The notes beneath the pieces are model-generated. The model was not told the origin of the DNA and did not search any database. It was given only the letters and a program-made list of their open reading frames with translations. 64,000 bases of DNA from Telopea speciosissima (Eukaryota; Streptophyta; Magnoliopsida; Proteales; Proteaceae), in NCBI RefSeq assembly GCF_018873765.1, contig NC_057918.1:59894871-59958870 (forward strand), in the 5' to 3' direction. How positions within the stretch are numbered: the first letter of the stretch is position 1; every line of letters begins with the position of its first letter. The translations under genes and the position numbers were made by a program. This document shows positions 33,560-44,720 of this stretch, piece after piece.

Positions 33560-34669
33560 ATGGTGCTAACGGAGCCGACCAGAATGGCTGACCACAGTGG
33601 GAAGACCGAGCATACCGATCCCAAGCTAAAGGACGAAATGGCCGACCTAGGCCAAGTGAACAAGACAATTTGCACCGGGTGGACGAGCCGAACGGTCGAG
33701 CGCATGAAATCGAGATGGAAAAGCAACTACGAAACTTGGCCGAGCACTGACAAGAGAGCTCCGATATACACTATCCTCGGAGGGCTCGGACAAGAGTCTA
33801 CTCGAAAGGCCAAGGCAAACGCGCGGTTCGTCGGAGTCGCCAAGATGCCCACCAAGAAGCTTAAGCCAGCGGCAACGATCTCCTTCACCGAGGCCGACCT
33901 CGAAGGTATAAGTTTGCTTCATGATGATGCTTTAGTGGTGCAAGTAGAAATTGCGAAGAGACCCTTCCATCGAGTATTAGTTGATACTGGTGCATCCGTG
34001 GACCTTATGTCGCTAGACGTGTACCGACAATTTGGCTTCGGCGATGAAGCGCTCAAACCGGAGGGCACCTCACGTCACGGGTTCTCAGGAGCTATCATGA
34101 CCATCAAGGGCTCAATCGACTTGCTGGTCACGATCGAACAAGCCCCATGTCAAGTGACGATCCAGGTCAAATTCATGATAGTACGGTCAGTGGTGGCCTT
34201 CAACGCCATACTCGGCAGCCCATCAGTGACCGTTCTCCAAGCCATCATTTTACCGACGCACTTGAAGATGAAGTTCCCTGCCAAGAACGGTATCGACGAG
34301 GTCCGAGGTGACCAGAAGAAAGCGTGGGAGTGCTATGCTACTTTTGTCAAGCAAAACAAAGGCAATGTCCGAGGAATGGCAATGTGTGTCGAGCACCTCC
34401 CTGAGGATCAGCGGGATGAGCTCACCAAAAGGAGAGGACGACCCGTGGAAGACCTGACCCCATTCCCCCTCAGTGAGGAAGACCCAATAAAGGTGGTCCA
34501 GCTCGGATCAAAGGAATCAGCTCGGGAACTTCTTAAAGGCAAATGCCGATGTCTTTGCCTGGTCGACTGCCTACATGCCGGGCATACCAAGGCACATAGA
34601 CGAGCATCGACTCCACGTGGATCCAAGCCGAAAGCTGATCCAGCAGAAGAGAAGGAACTACGCCCTTGA
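33560..34669 (+). pseudogene. T1 protease and start of pol
   Basis: Begins in linker text, then RAPIYTILGGLG (about residue 75) and the retropepsin core. That core shows FHRVLVDTGASVDLMSLDVY, with the DTGAS catalytic triad at about residues 142-146, and AFNAILGSPSV (about 215), the second conserved loop. After about residue 325 the frame shifts (near 34530): the expected continuation lies in another phase, and the terminal 40 or so residues of this frame are out-of-phase reading. Proteolytic processing of the polyprotein would be its role. Confidence 0.8.
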
Positions 34670-34739
34670 TCGGCAAGCTGCGATCAAAGAAGAGGTGGAG
34701 AAGCTTCGCTGATCAGGGTTCATCTGAGAAGAAAATTTT

Positions 34740-35600
34740 TTGATCTGGTTGGCTAACGTCATCATGGTCCCTAAGCCGAACGGAAAGTGGAGAATGTGTG
34801 TCGACTACACCGACCTCAACAAGGCTTGTTCGAAAGACGAGTATCCGCTACCTCGGATTGACCTCTTGATCGACGCCATGGCAGGGCACGAGATGCTAAG
34901 CTTTATGGACGCATACTCCGGCTACAACCAAATCATGATGTATGTGGAGGATGAGTCATACACGACATTCCGAACTGACCAAGAAAATTTTTGCTACAAG
35001 GTCATGCTGTTCGGATTGAATAACGCCAGAGCGACATACCAGCGGCTCGTAAACTATATATTCCGCGAGCAGATCAGAAGAAACATGGAAGTCTATGTGG
35101 ATGACATGTTAGTAAAGAGCTTGAAGGCCGAGCACCACTTGGCCGACCTAGAAGAGGCCTTTGGCGTATTGAGGAAGAACCAAATGAAACTAAACCCCGC
35201 CAAGTGTGCATTCGGCGTGACTTCAAAAAAGTTCCTCGGCTTCATGGTCTCTATCAGGGGCATCGAAGCCAATCCGCCAAAAATCAATTCCATCCAAGAG
35301 ATGAGCCCTCCAAGGACGATCAAAGAAGTACAAAGGCTAAACGGGCGAGTGGCGGTGTTGGCACGATTCATGTCGAGGTCGGGCGACAAGTTCCTGCCGT
35401 TCTTCAAGACCCTCATGAACATTCGGAACCCGAAGGACTTCGTTTGGTCAGATGGGTGCCAACAAGCTTTTGAAGAGCTGAAGAAATACTTGGAGAACCC
35501 GCCTCTTCTCAGCCGACCCGAGCCAAAAGAGGAGCTTCAAATTTACTTAGCTGCCACCCCGGTGGCAGTCAGTGCGGTGTTGGTTAGGGAAGAAGGCTGA
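34740..35600 (+). pseudogene. T1 reverse transcriptase
   Basis: Copies element RNA into DNA. Visible blocks: ANVIMVPKPNGKWRMCVDY (5-23), LSFMDAYSGYNQI (53-65), VMLFGLNNARATYQRL (88-103), the active site YVDDML (119-124, both Asp kept), then KCAFGV, FLGFMVS and the connection domain. It begins after TGA codons at 34710 and 34725 and ends at a TGA (35598-35600). The reading phase is unbroken from 34710 to about 37640. Confidence 0.88.
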
Positions 35601-36764
35601 GCTCAGAAGCCTATATACTACATCAGCCATGTTCTTGTCGACGCCGAGACGAGATACTCCAAGTTCGAGAAGATAGCCTTCGCCCTTGTCACGGTTGTAA
35701 GAAAGCTAAGGCCATACTTTCAAGCTCATCTGATATCAGTGTTGACCGACCAGCCTCTCAAGAAGATATTGCACAAGCCCGATGTGTCAGGTCGACTAAT
35801 CTCCTAGGCGGTCGAGTTGAGTGAATATGACATAAGCTATAGCCCGCGGACCGCAATCAAAGGACAAGCCCTGGCCGACTTCATCGTCGAGTGCACAATA
35901 CCCTACCTCGAGGTCGAGGAAGAGAAGACAGCAGAAGAGGTCAATGCAGAAGCTAAGGCCGACCCGACTTGGACCATGAACGTGACAGCTCGAGCAACCC
36001 TGGGGGAAGCAGGGCAGGGCTTTTGCGTCCAATATGCCCTCAGGTTCAAGTTCTCAACCTCAAACAATGAGGCCGAATATGAGGCCCTCCTGGCCGGACT
36101 CCGAGTCAGCAGAGCCATAGGCATAAAGCGACTGAAGGTGCGAGGAGACTCCCAACTCGTGGTCAACCAGGTCAATGGAGACTATGAGGCGAAAGATGAA
36201 AGGATGATAGCTTACCTGAATCGAGCACGGGAGATGATTTTCGAGCTTGAGAACTTTGAAATGACTCGAGTACCGAGGAAGGAGAACATCGTGGCCGACA
36301 CCCTGTCTAGGTTGGCTGAGGCCAACCTCCCAAATTTGAGCCGATCAGGATACATTGAGATTCTGAAGAAGCCTTCCTTGCAAGAAGAAAGCATCAAACA
36401 CATCGAAGAGGATAGGCCAACCTGGATGGACCCCATTGTAAACTACTTGGAGAATGACCAGCTCCCGGAGAGTCGAGAAGAAGCAAGAAAAGTCAAAGTC
36501 CAAGCTACCAAGTACACCATGATCGATGGAGTGATTTATAAGAAAGCCATCTCGGTGCCCCTTCTCCGATGCCTCAGGTCGAAGGGCACTGAGTACGCCC
36601 TGGTCGAGGTGCATGAAGGAATATGCGGGAGCCACATGGGTGGCCGAGCTCTGGCATACAAGATACTACGACAGGGATTTTATTGGCCGAGAATGCAAGA
36701 AGAGGCCATGAAGTATGTGAAGACATGCAAGAAATGTCAGCTCTTTGCACCACTGCAGAGCTGA
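35601..36764 (+). pseudogene. T1 tandem RNase H domains and integrase zinc finger
   Basis: First RNase H remnant: about 35601-35800 (AETRYSKFEKIAFALV, ISVLTDQPLKKIL), cut by TAG at 35805. An archaeal-type RNase H follows with NNEAEYEALLAGL (about 36063-36101) and VRGDSQLVVNQVNGDYEAKD. Its usual first VDGS catalytic segment reads MNVTARAT, so the first Asp is lost. The integrase HHCC finger is at about 36610-36747 (HEGICGSHMGG, then CKKCQLFA). Two RNase H domains in series are characteristic of Tat elements. Ends at TGA 36762-36764. Confidence 0.82.
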
Positions 36765-36785
36765 CCTGCAACAAAGCTGACCCCA

Positions 36786-37640
36786 ATGCTGAACCCGATC
36801 CCCTTTGCTATGTGGGGGATGGATATTCTCGGGGATTTCACCCCGGCATCAGGGAATCGAAAGTATGTGGTCGTGGCAATCGACTACTTCACCAAGTGGG
36901 TCGAGGCTGAGCCCCTGACAACCATAACCGAGAAGAGCATGGAAAAGTTCTTCCGAGATAAGGTCATCTACCGGTTCAGACTACCAAAAGAGCTCATCAC
37001 GGACAATGGCGCACAATTCAACAACCCGGCCTTCCGAGAGTTCTGTAAACACTTCCATATTGACTTTCGACTAGTCTCAGTAGCTCATCCACAAGAAAAT
37101 GGACAAGTAGAAGTGTCCAACTGGACACTACTCGCCGGTATCAAGAGAAGGTTGGAAGGGGCCAAAGGAAGATGGGTGGAAGAGCTCCCAAGTGTCCTAT
37201 GGGCATATAGGACGACTGTAAGAACACCAACCGGGGAGAGCCCTTTTCGGCTAGCATACGGAATCGAAGCCCTCACCTCGGTCGAGGTCATGACATCGTC
37301 ATACTGAGTACTCAATTTTGATGAGAAGACCTACGAAGATGGGCTGAGAGCCAACCTTGACTTCCTCGACGAAGTTCGTGAAAATGCCCTGCTCTGGAAC
37401 ACAACGTACCAACAGAGGACGGCAAAGTACTACGACTTAAGGGTGAAGGAGCGACACTTCTGCCAAGGGGACCTCATCCTCAGAAAGCTCAGCGCGTCTC
37501 AGCCAAGACAGCAAGGAAAGTTAGCACCAAATTGGGAAGGCCCGTACATAGTCTCCAAGCAGATTCGCCCAGGGACGTATCGCTTGTAGACTCCGGGGGG
37601 CAAGAAGGTACCGAGACCTTGGAACTCGAAAAATTTGAAG
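36786..37640 (+). pseudogene. T1 integrase core and C-terminal domain
   Basis: The DDE core shows FAMWGMDILGDF (first Asp), ELITDNGAQFNN (second Asp) and SVAHPQENGQVEVSNW (Glu), followed by PSVLWAYRTT. After TGA at 37305-37307 the same frame continues with KYYDLRVKERHF, GDLILRKL and APNWEGPYIV (the C-terminal DNA-binding fold). A TAG lies at 37587-37589. Inserts the cDNA into the genome in an intact element. Confidence 0.85.
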
Positions 37641-37779
37641 AAATTTTTTCAGTAATTTTCTTAAGTATTCTGCTCAGCACAGTTTATGATGAGCATATTT
37701 ATATTCGGCTTCGGCCCCGACGTTTGATTCAATAAAACAAAGTCTTTCTCCACAACTTGGCATATTTTTAAGCTCCAAA

Positions 37780-38060
37780 ACCAAGTCATAAGACCGGTCC
37801 TCATAGACCTGGCCGACCTCGAAGATCGACCCTCATAGGTCGGCAACCAAGTCGTAAGATCGGTCCTCATAGACCTGACCGACCTTGAAGATCGACCCTC
37901 ATAGGTCGGCAACCAAGTCGTAAGACCGGTCCTCATAGACCTGGTCAACCACGAAGACCGATCCTCATAGATCAGCAACCAAGTCTGACCTCGAAGATCG
38001 ACCCTCATAGATCGGCAACCAAGTCATAAGACCAGTCCTCATAGACTGGCCGATGTCTAA
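37780..38060. repeat. 66-bp tandem repeat in T1
   Basis: Units start ACCAAGTC at 37780, 37846, 37912 and 37978; the fourth is internally shortened to 40 bp and a partial unit starts at 38018. Each contains CGGTCCTCATAGACCTG and GAAGATCGACCCTCATAG. It lies between the pol stop and the antisense gene. Confidence 0.9.
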
Positions 38061-39095
38061 ACTAACAACTACAAAAGCACGTTATAGCCAAAACGAAAAC
38101 TAAAGATCAAGTAAAAAATTAAAGGCATTGAGCTTGGCCATAGCGTCAGCTCAGCAGTATAGCCACTCAAATGGTATCCGACCCGAGCTGACATATGGCA
38201 TCCATGCTGTTAGGCCGACCATCCTTGAGCTCGGCTACAAGACCGGGTCGGCAGCTCAATCTCAACATTCAAAACTATAAGGAAAAGGAAAGCAAGCAAT
38301 CACCGAGCTAAAACACTTAGACAATTTAGAGAAAAAGAGACGTTCTATTCATTAAAGGCCGACACCTCGGCAAGGTTACAAAAAGTGGGCAGCTCGGCCC
38401 TATACAAAAAAAAAAAAGAAAGGGAAAGATGTGTTCAAAACCTCGCGCAGGGGGACATATACATCAAGGAGAAAGAAGGGGGCCTAGAGCTCGGCGATAT
38501 GGAGGGGGTCCTCGGCGACAGGGTCCTCGATGGCAACCTCCTTGTAAGCGACATCCTTGGCGGAAGGGGCGACCTCGTCCCAGGGACCGGTCTCGGCCAG
38601 GCCAGCCTGGTCAACCTATACCCCAACCTCATCTCCCAACTCCTCGACCATAGTAGTCGCGTCGTCATCAAATTGAGAAAGATTGAGGGAGGGGTAGAAG
38701 GCCTTTATCTCCTTCAGGAGGTCAGCCTGACCATCGTCATAACCCTCGCCGTATGGCGGCTTCCTTATTTGATGGCACACCTTGGTGTATTCCTCTGACA
38801 TGAGGTACTCGATAACAGCCTCGGCTCGAGCTCGTGTCAGGTTATCCTTGGCCTTCTTCTTGGCTCGGTTAAGCTGAGCCTTCAAGGCCTCGACCTCTTC
38901 CCCCTGTTTCACCGCCGTCTCCTCCAGGGCCTTGACCTTCCCCTTGGCCTCGATGACCTTTGCGGCAACCTCGCGACGTGCCATCACAGCCTTACGAGCC
39001 TCTTTATTGGCCTGCTCGACCTGGACCTCGAGAGAGTCATTGGCGGTTAGAAGCCGCTCAAAATGGAGCATGGTCTCCACTGCCTTGGCGAAGCC

Positions 39096-39175
39096 CTACA
39101 AGAAAACCGCCGACCCAGGATCAGATTAGGTCGTACTGGTCGGGTCAAATTAAAGAAGCCGAGCAGAAAACTCAC
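39096..39175 (-). other. Predicted 80-bp intron in the antisense gene
   Basis: Minus strand: AACATG|GTGAGTTTTC … GGTTTTCTTGTAG|GGCTTCGCC. Consensus donor, pyrimidine-rich acceptor, phase 0, joining a frame ending FNM to one starting GFAKA. Confidence 0.65.
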
Positions 39176-39667
39176 CATGTTAAAGTCCTAGAAGAGAGTG
39201 GAGAGGAGCTCGGGGACGGACAGCGCCTCGAGTTTCTCCTTGTCGGTCGGGAGCTGACTCGGGTCTAGCCACTCCTTGACATGTGCGGCCGAAGTCAAAG
39301 CCGAGTCCCCCAAGAAGAGCCTCCAGGTCGGCTGAAGCAAACGGTTGTTGGCCGAGGTCCTTCCCAAGATTAGCCGAGTTAGGAGGCGGGGCCACTGACG
39401 AAGGATTGCCGCCCTTCAAGTTGACAAAGATCATCTTGGACCGCTTGGGGTCCCTCGGTGGGCTTGGCTCTCCCCTCCGGTCCTTCCCCTTCCTAGAAGG
39501 GCTTAAGGGGGCCTTACCCTTGTCGGCTGAGCTTGGTAGCATCGCCTTAGCCTTCGGCGGCTTGGAAGACTTGCCCCAAGATTTTTTCTTGACGTTCTTC
39601 CTCCTCCTGTCCGCAATGGTCTCGGCCCTAAGCCGAGCTGAATCCATCGGAGGAATTTGGTCGACCA

Positions 39668-39767
39668 CTGCAAGAGACAGAATGTTAGAAACATACCCAA
39701 AAAGAAAAAAGACCAAGTAAATGGGTCAGCTCGGGGGACAAAAATCGGCTCAGGTCGGATATCCTAC
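39668..39767 (-). other. Possible 100-bp intron in the antisense gene
   Basis: Good acceptor on the minus strand (TTCTGTCTCTTGCAG|TGGTCGACC); the proposed donor CGG|GTAGGATATCC is weaker. The pyrimidine-rich GGTCTTTTTTCTTTTTGG stretch before the acceptor fits an intron. Confidence 0.45.
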
Positions 39768-41121
39768 CCGGAGTCAGGTTCTACCTTTGGAGAAACGCTT
39801 CTTCCTGAAGTTGGAGGACATCGAAAGCCGGGTACTGACGAATCAGATCGAGCGATGTCAGCTCGTTCTCATTCAGAGGCAGAGTCCTATTGACGTAGTT
39901 CAAATGGATGTCCTTCCACTCAGTTCGGAAAGGACTGTTTGGGATGGAAGCGAAGAAAAACTAAGTCTTCCAGTGTTTGTTAAAGCTCGATGTCCCGACC
40001 AGAAACTTGTGGCCACTCAAGGCTGCACTATTCCCAGTTCGACGGGTGAAATAGTACCACCCCTTCTCCGATGACCTCTTCAGAAAGTAGAGTCAAGAGA
40101 AGAGGGCCACGCTAGCAGCTCAGCCCATTTTGCAGAAGAGGACGTGGAAGCCGTAAAAGACCAGCCATGAGTTCGACACTAGCTGACCTGGAGATAGGTG
40201 GAAGTGGTCCAATATCTGATCCTCCAGGCTGAGCACGGGAAGCCTGAAGGCGTATTTGAATGGGATCTTGTACAAGGCCACCTCTCCAGGCAGGATGAAG
40301 CAGGCCATCTCCCTAGGACAAGGAGCCCGGAGTTTGATGTCCTCGAAGATGGCAAAGGTCGCCCTGAGGCGGTGGAGGTCAGCGTCAGTAATTGTACTCG
40401 AGACTGTGCCAACACTCCCCTCTTCAGGCTCAGAAGCGTCAGCAGATGACCTGACTGAACTTACCCCACCTCGGGAAGAACCACCCTCGTCTGACTCCTC
40501 ATCATCTGTCGCAGATGATCTCGAGCCCTCAGCTCGATCTTCAGGGATCGGCTAGGCCTCAAGGCTGGACTCCATGGGTAGGGGAAGCTCGGCGATGTCG
40601 GCTTGACGCGGCTCCGCTACGGTGGGCTCTTTCGAGGTCGAGCCCAACAGGTCTATCGTTGGACTCAAGCCCTCTGTCGCCCCGTCGAACACCTCGCCCA
40701 CGTGAATACTACCAACTGACATACTGGGTGGAGAAGACTTACTGGTTGGAGAAGAGCTAGAGACGAGCTGAGCACAAACTAGCAAGCGCCGAACACTGGA
40801 GAGCGGAGAAATCCGAGCTTACCGAGCGGTCAATAACTTGAAGCAGTGAAGAATGAACAGGGAGGAGTCGCCTATTTATAACTCTTAAGCTGAACCTATC
40901 CAATGGTCGAGGGCAGTCCAACGAGAATCAATGGTCCAGATCAAGGGACGATTCAAATTCCCGAGCCTGCCATAATGACTCCTGCTGACGTGGCACTGAC
41001 GCCCCAACTGACAGACCGTACAATATCAAATCACCGACAAAGAGAGCTCGGTTCAGCCGCAGTGAGGTTTCAGACGAATGAACCAATAAACTTCACTCAT
41101 CAGTGCCGAGCCGACCCTGAT

Positions 41122-41135
41122 GAGTAGGGGGCTTG
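41122..41135 (+). other. Polypurine tract of T1
   Basis: GAGTAGGGGGCTTG immediately before the 3' LTR start TGATAAAG. Confidence 0.7.
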
Positions 41136-41907
41136 TGATAAAGCATAGAATCACCTCACCAATTAGAAGCTGCCACGTGGCCTGCCTGATGTTAGTCCAA
41201 GAACCGAACTGAGCTGAGCAGGAAATTGGGCTGACCCTGTCCCCAATAGGTCGTCTAACAGAGCCGAGCTCACACAAGTCAGCCAAGCTGAGGCCAAGCT
41301 CTGAACCGAGTTCACACAAGTCAGCTCAGCTAGGCCGAGCTCTGAGCCAAGCTCACATAGGTCAGCCATAAACTTCTGTCCGAGCATACCCAGGATAGCA
41401 AGGCCGAGGTGACTGCCGAGATCGACCTCCCATGGCCGACCTCCATGGCAGAGCTCCTAGGCCGAGCCCTCCACCAAGGTCATTACAACGGCCTGCCTGG
41501 AATCGCGGAGCCACGTCAGCACTGCCCGAGTATCCCGGAATAAGGATCGAGCCAAGATCCCAGCGCGATACAAAATCACACTTTACATGGACTCTTACCT
41601 TAATAAGAGTCCGACCCCAAAAATGACTCTCCACTTCGCTCTACGCGAGAGAGCCTTCCAAAAGAAGAACTCCTACCATACTAGGACTGTCCCAACCTCC
41701 TCACCTCATCCACGCTCTATAAATACCCAGGTATGGAGCACAATTCCACATCTTACTTTTACTAAGCTGTTACGCTGTTGCACTGGAGACCTGACTTGGG
41801 CGTCAGAGATTCCTAGGCCGGAGCCACACCGGCTCTCTTGCACTTATTCGTCTTTTTGCAGGCTCATCCGTGGGCGAACCGGACGACAGAGGTTTTCACA
41901 CGCAACA
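41136..41907 (+). repeat. 3' LTR of T1
   Basis: 772 bp, TGATAAAGCA…ACGCAACA, TATA box TATAAATAC at about 41718. Alignable end to end with the 5' LTR. Confidence 0.92.
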
Positions 41908-43365
41908 TATAGTACGGTGAGTAGTTCTACTTGAGACTCCTTATCAAATTGGGTGTTATAATACTTAATTAAAGTAATGATGGGATATATAGAATTGTAA
42001 TATGCAAATCAGTAATTTGTTATAACTTTGTTATGGGAAATATTATAACCATACAGAGTGAGAAATAGGCTAATGATGAATGTAAGCTATGATATGTTAT
42101 GTGTGTATGTATACCGTTGTGTGAAAAGATATGACATTGAGAAAAGAATTGAATGAGGATAATTGATAATGTTGTGCTATGTATGGAATGATATGAACGT
42201 GGATCTTGTGTGTTGGTCTGTGTGAACTCTATGTGTGACCTCACTTAGCGGGAAAAAGAGTGAGTGTACAAATCCTAGTTATGGCGTACCTCACTTAGGC
42301 GGGGGGGGGGGGAGAGGAAGGAGTGAAGGGTACGAAATGGATTTTAGATATCTCACTTAAATGGGGTGATGGTTTGAGAGGATATAGTATACCTCACTTA
42401 GCCAGGGGAATGGGGGAAGGAGAGATTCAACATGAAGGCCAAGTGTGGGCATATTATGAGATGGGAAGAGAAGCGAAGTGATTGAGTCCATTCCACCATG
42501 AGTGTGTGGGTATGGTAATGATGGAGGCTTGTGTGTGGTATCATCATGAATCCATTCCACCTCGTGTGTGTGGGTTTGGTAATGATGGGAAGTGAGTATG
42601 ATATTATTGTAAGTCCATTCCACCGGGAGTGTGGGAATAGCATTGAATTGGGTCATGGTATTAAAGTTTGTGTGAATTGTGTGTACTAGTCATCACAAGT
42701 CCATTTCACCCGGAGTGTATGGTAGTGATGGTGTTGAGGATTGTGTGTGTGACATCATTGTGAGTCAATACCACCGTGAGCGTGGGAATTGTATCGATTG
42801 GGGTTAAGTTAATGAATTGAAAATGATCAATGAAAAATTTAATGAGAAATAGATGTCATCAAGTAAGAGACATAACTGGGAGAATGTTTTTGATAGGATA
42901 GAAATCTGAGATAAATATGTATAGAATTGCTTTTAAGGTAAGGGTGTTTTCAAAGTGAATTTTACTCACTGAGTTGTTGTAGCTCATCCCTCTATGGACA
43001 ACGCTTTTCAGAGCCTTCCGGACATAGAGATGGAGCGTTCGCTAGATTGAGGAGCGGCAAAAGTATTATTTTGGGTGGTCCCATATATACTAGCCTAGTG
43101 TGTATGCGAAGGGGCATATTTGTATTTTATTGGTGGGTTGTTATCTTGCACAGACCATCAGGAGGGGGAATTTTAATTAATGTTTTAGACTTATACATTG
43201 CCATGTGGCACACTCTGATTAATGGGATTTTGTATTTAGTATCAGTTGATGGGACTTGTTTATGGTTTATGTTGTAATAGTAATTGAGTAGAATTATTGT
43301 AAGACCTTACGATCTCCGCCCGTGAGAGTTGTATCCTCCTTTATCCTGGAATGCGTGGCATTACA
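41908..43365 (+). repeat. Chromovirus 5' LTR, right part, interrupted by T1
   Basis: Ends GGCATTACA at 43365 and is followed by TGGTATGAGAATA (43368-43380), a decayed iMet-type primer site. It includes TTTACTCACTGAGTTGTTG (about 42960) and CTCATCCC, a phrase typical of Tekay/Del-type LTRs. At 42230-42790 there is a decayed repeat of CCTCACTTAG and AGTCCATTCCACC phrases. The left part should lie before 31879. The internal region is lost after about 43480. Confidence 0.55.
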
Positions 43366-43640
43366 AATGGTATGAGAATAGTTGAGCCGGTTAAGAGTAA
43401 AGGCATAGAACTTGATAACATGAGATTATTTGTGAGGTGTGAAAACCATAGGTGATGGTGTCATATGACTTTCTCCACCGACAGCTCAAATGGAGATTCA
43501 AAACTTGTAACAAAATGATTTCTCCTATTTGGACCAAGTTTTTCTTACACCACGGTGATCCATTTACCTCGGGACTTCAGATGCACACGAGAGTGTATTT
43601 TGGGGAACATACTAAAACCCTATAGGGTTTGTGAACCAAA
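43366..43640 (+). other. Leader remnant of the chromovirus
   Basis: Primer-site remnant, then non-coding sequence; no frame recognised. Confidence 0.35.
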
Positions 43641-43649
43641 AAATGTGTG

Positions 43650-44720
43650 GTAAAAGAAAAACTTTCTCCTATTTTTTTAACAAAAAAAATATCATTCATA
43701 ACCATGAAACAAAAACTCGGTCAAAACCTGTCGAAACCATCGAGTTAACTCGGTTTCCCAGGTTTTCGAGATGAGTTGAAGGGGGATTTTATAAAATCCC
43801 TGGATTCGATCGGGTTTCGACCATATTTCGGTGGTTTCAACACATATGCTCCTCGAAAACTAGGGGAAACTTGACTCGAAACTAGGACAGACAGGTATTT
43901 ATGCCAAAAATTGCCAGAAACCAAGGCAGAAACTAGGACAGACACTTAGTTATGTCTAAAAGTAAATGTTTTTGTATTTGTATTTCATTTACTTAAGATA
44001 TTATTCATAAATAAGCAAATACCCCCTATTTGAATATAATAAAAATAGTTAAAAAATAAAATTCCAAAAGGGAAAAACGTCAACCCCCCAGTTCAAGAAG
44101 GTGCAATTTTCAACTTTCTAATGCTGGGGTTTTTTTAAAATCTAAAAATTCTATAAATCTTAATATGATAAAATATTTCTAAAAACCAAAAGTACGGTAA
44201 AATATTCATATATTTTGATGTCCAAAAAAATGTTTTCATTCAGAGCAATTTTGACAGCATTCGCGCACACCAAATTAAGTTTGACCGGGACATAACTCCT
44301 TCAATATAAATCAGATTTAAGCAATCTTGGACTTATTGGAAGCTATCAAAACAAAGCTTTCTAACAAATCCAAGATTGATTAAATCTCATTTATATTGAA
44401 GGAATTTTGTTCTGGTCAAACCTTATTTGATACCATGTCCAAGAATAATATATAGTATCAAACTTGGATCAAAACCACAAGTAATATTTTTAGTGTTCTG
44501 TATGTGAAACTAATGCATGGATTGAGTTTAAAATGTCAAAAATAGGCAGCACAACAAGAATTAGGGCAAAAAAAAAAAAAAAAACAACTTCTGAGCCTCA
44601 AAACCAAGGTTCAAGTTAGCTTGGAGAAAGTCCCAAGTTTCGACCGAGATATGGTCGAAATTGAGACAAACTCCTTTTTTGGCTGATTGAAACCTAATCA
44701 AAACCCAAGTTTTAGAACCT
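43650..44720. repeat. Dispersed repeat related to DNA transposon A2 (inverse orientation)
   Basis: 43970-44400 corresponds, on the opposite strand, to about 7630-8060. Shared phrases include AGTTGAAAATT, TTAGATTT…CCCCAGCATTAGAAA and AGGAGTTATG/CAAACCTTATTTG. Outer regions with ACTCGGTCAAAACCTG and CCGAGATATGGTCGAAA differ from A2, so this is a related family or a chimera. Ends not resolved. Confidence 0.5.

Larger units (their letters stand above)
38480..40785 (-). pseudogene. Antisense gene of T1 ('putative gypsy-type transposon' family), intron-bearing
   Basis: Runs opposite to pol. From a Met at 40785 one phase reads to 40120 with a single TAG (40552-40554). It contains an acidic Ser/Glu-rich segment, then PGEVALYKIPFKYAFRLPV and PGQLVSNSWLVFYGF, the motif order of the plant domain annotated as putative gypsy-type transposon (PF04195 as I remember it). 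Downstream comes KGWYYFTRR (about 40050) and a basic PKAKAML…KGKAPLSPSRKGKDRR linker (39430-39600). Last is a long coiled coil rich in A, E and K (38690-39080). Two intron-like gaps (39668-39767, 39096-39175) separate exons. TGA at 40120-40122, further stops and a frameshift near 39300 disable it. Tat elements such as Grande are known for an antisense extra gene; its function is unknown. Confidence 0.72.
31879..41907 (+). mobile_element. Tat-lineage Ty3/gypsy LTR retrotransposon (T1), 10 kb
   Basis: Two LTRs (31879-32645 and 41136-41907), a primer site after the first and a polypurine tract before the second bound the element. Plus-strand order: gag N-terminus, protease, reverse transcriptase, RNase H, a second archaeal-type RNase H, integrase with HHCC zinc domain. 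Downstream of integrase lie a 66-bp tandem repeat and an antisense gene. The second RNase H and the extra gene after integrase are hallmarks of the Tat lineage. Gag core is missing and pol has seven in-frame stops, so the copy cannot move by itself. Flanking pentamers TCCAG and TATAG match only 3 of 5. LTRs differ at about 57 aligned sites by my hand count. Confidence 0.9.

Noticed and set aside
34408-36635. Several minus-strand frames opposite T1 pol
   Set aside because: Mirror frames of the GC-rich pol; unlike the real antisense gene downstream they show no recognisable domain.
38435-38671. Short minus-strand frame at the end of the antisense gene as a separate gene
   Set aside because: It is an alternative phase of the same terminal exon region; no start context or domain.
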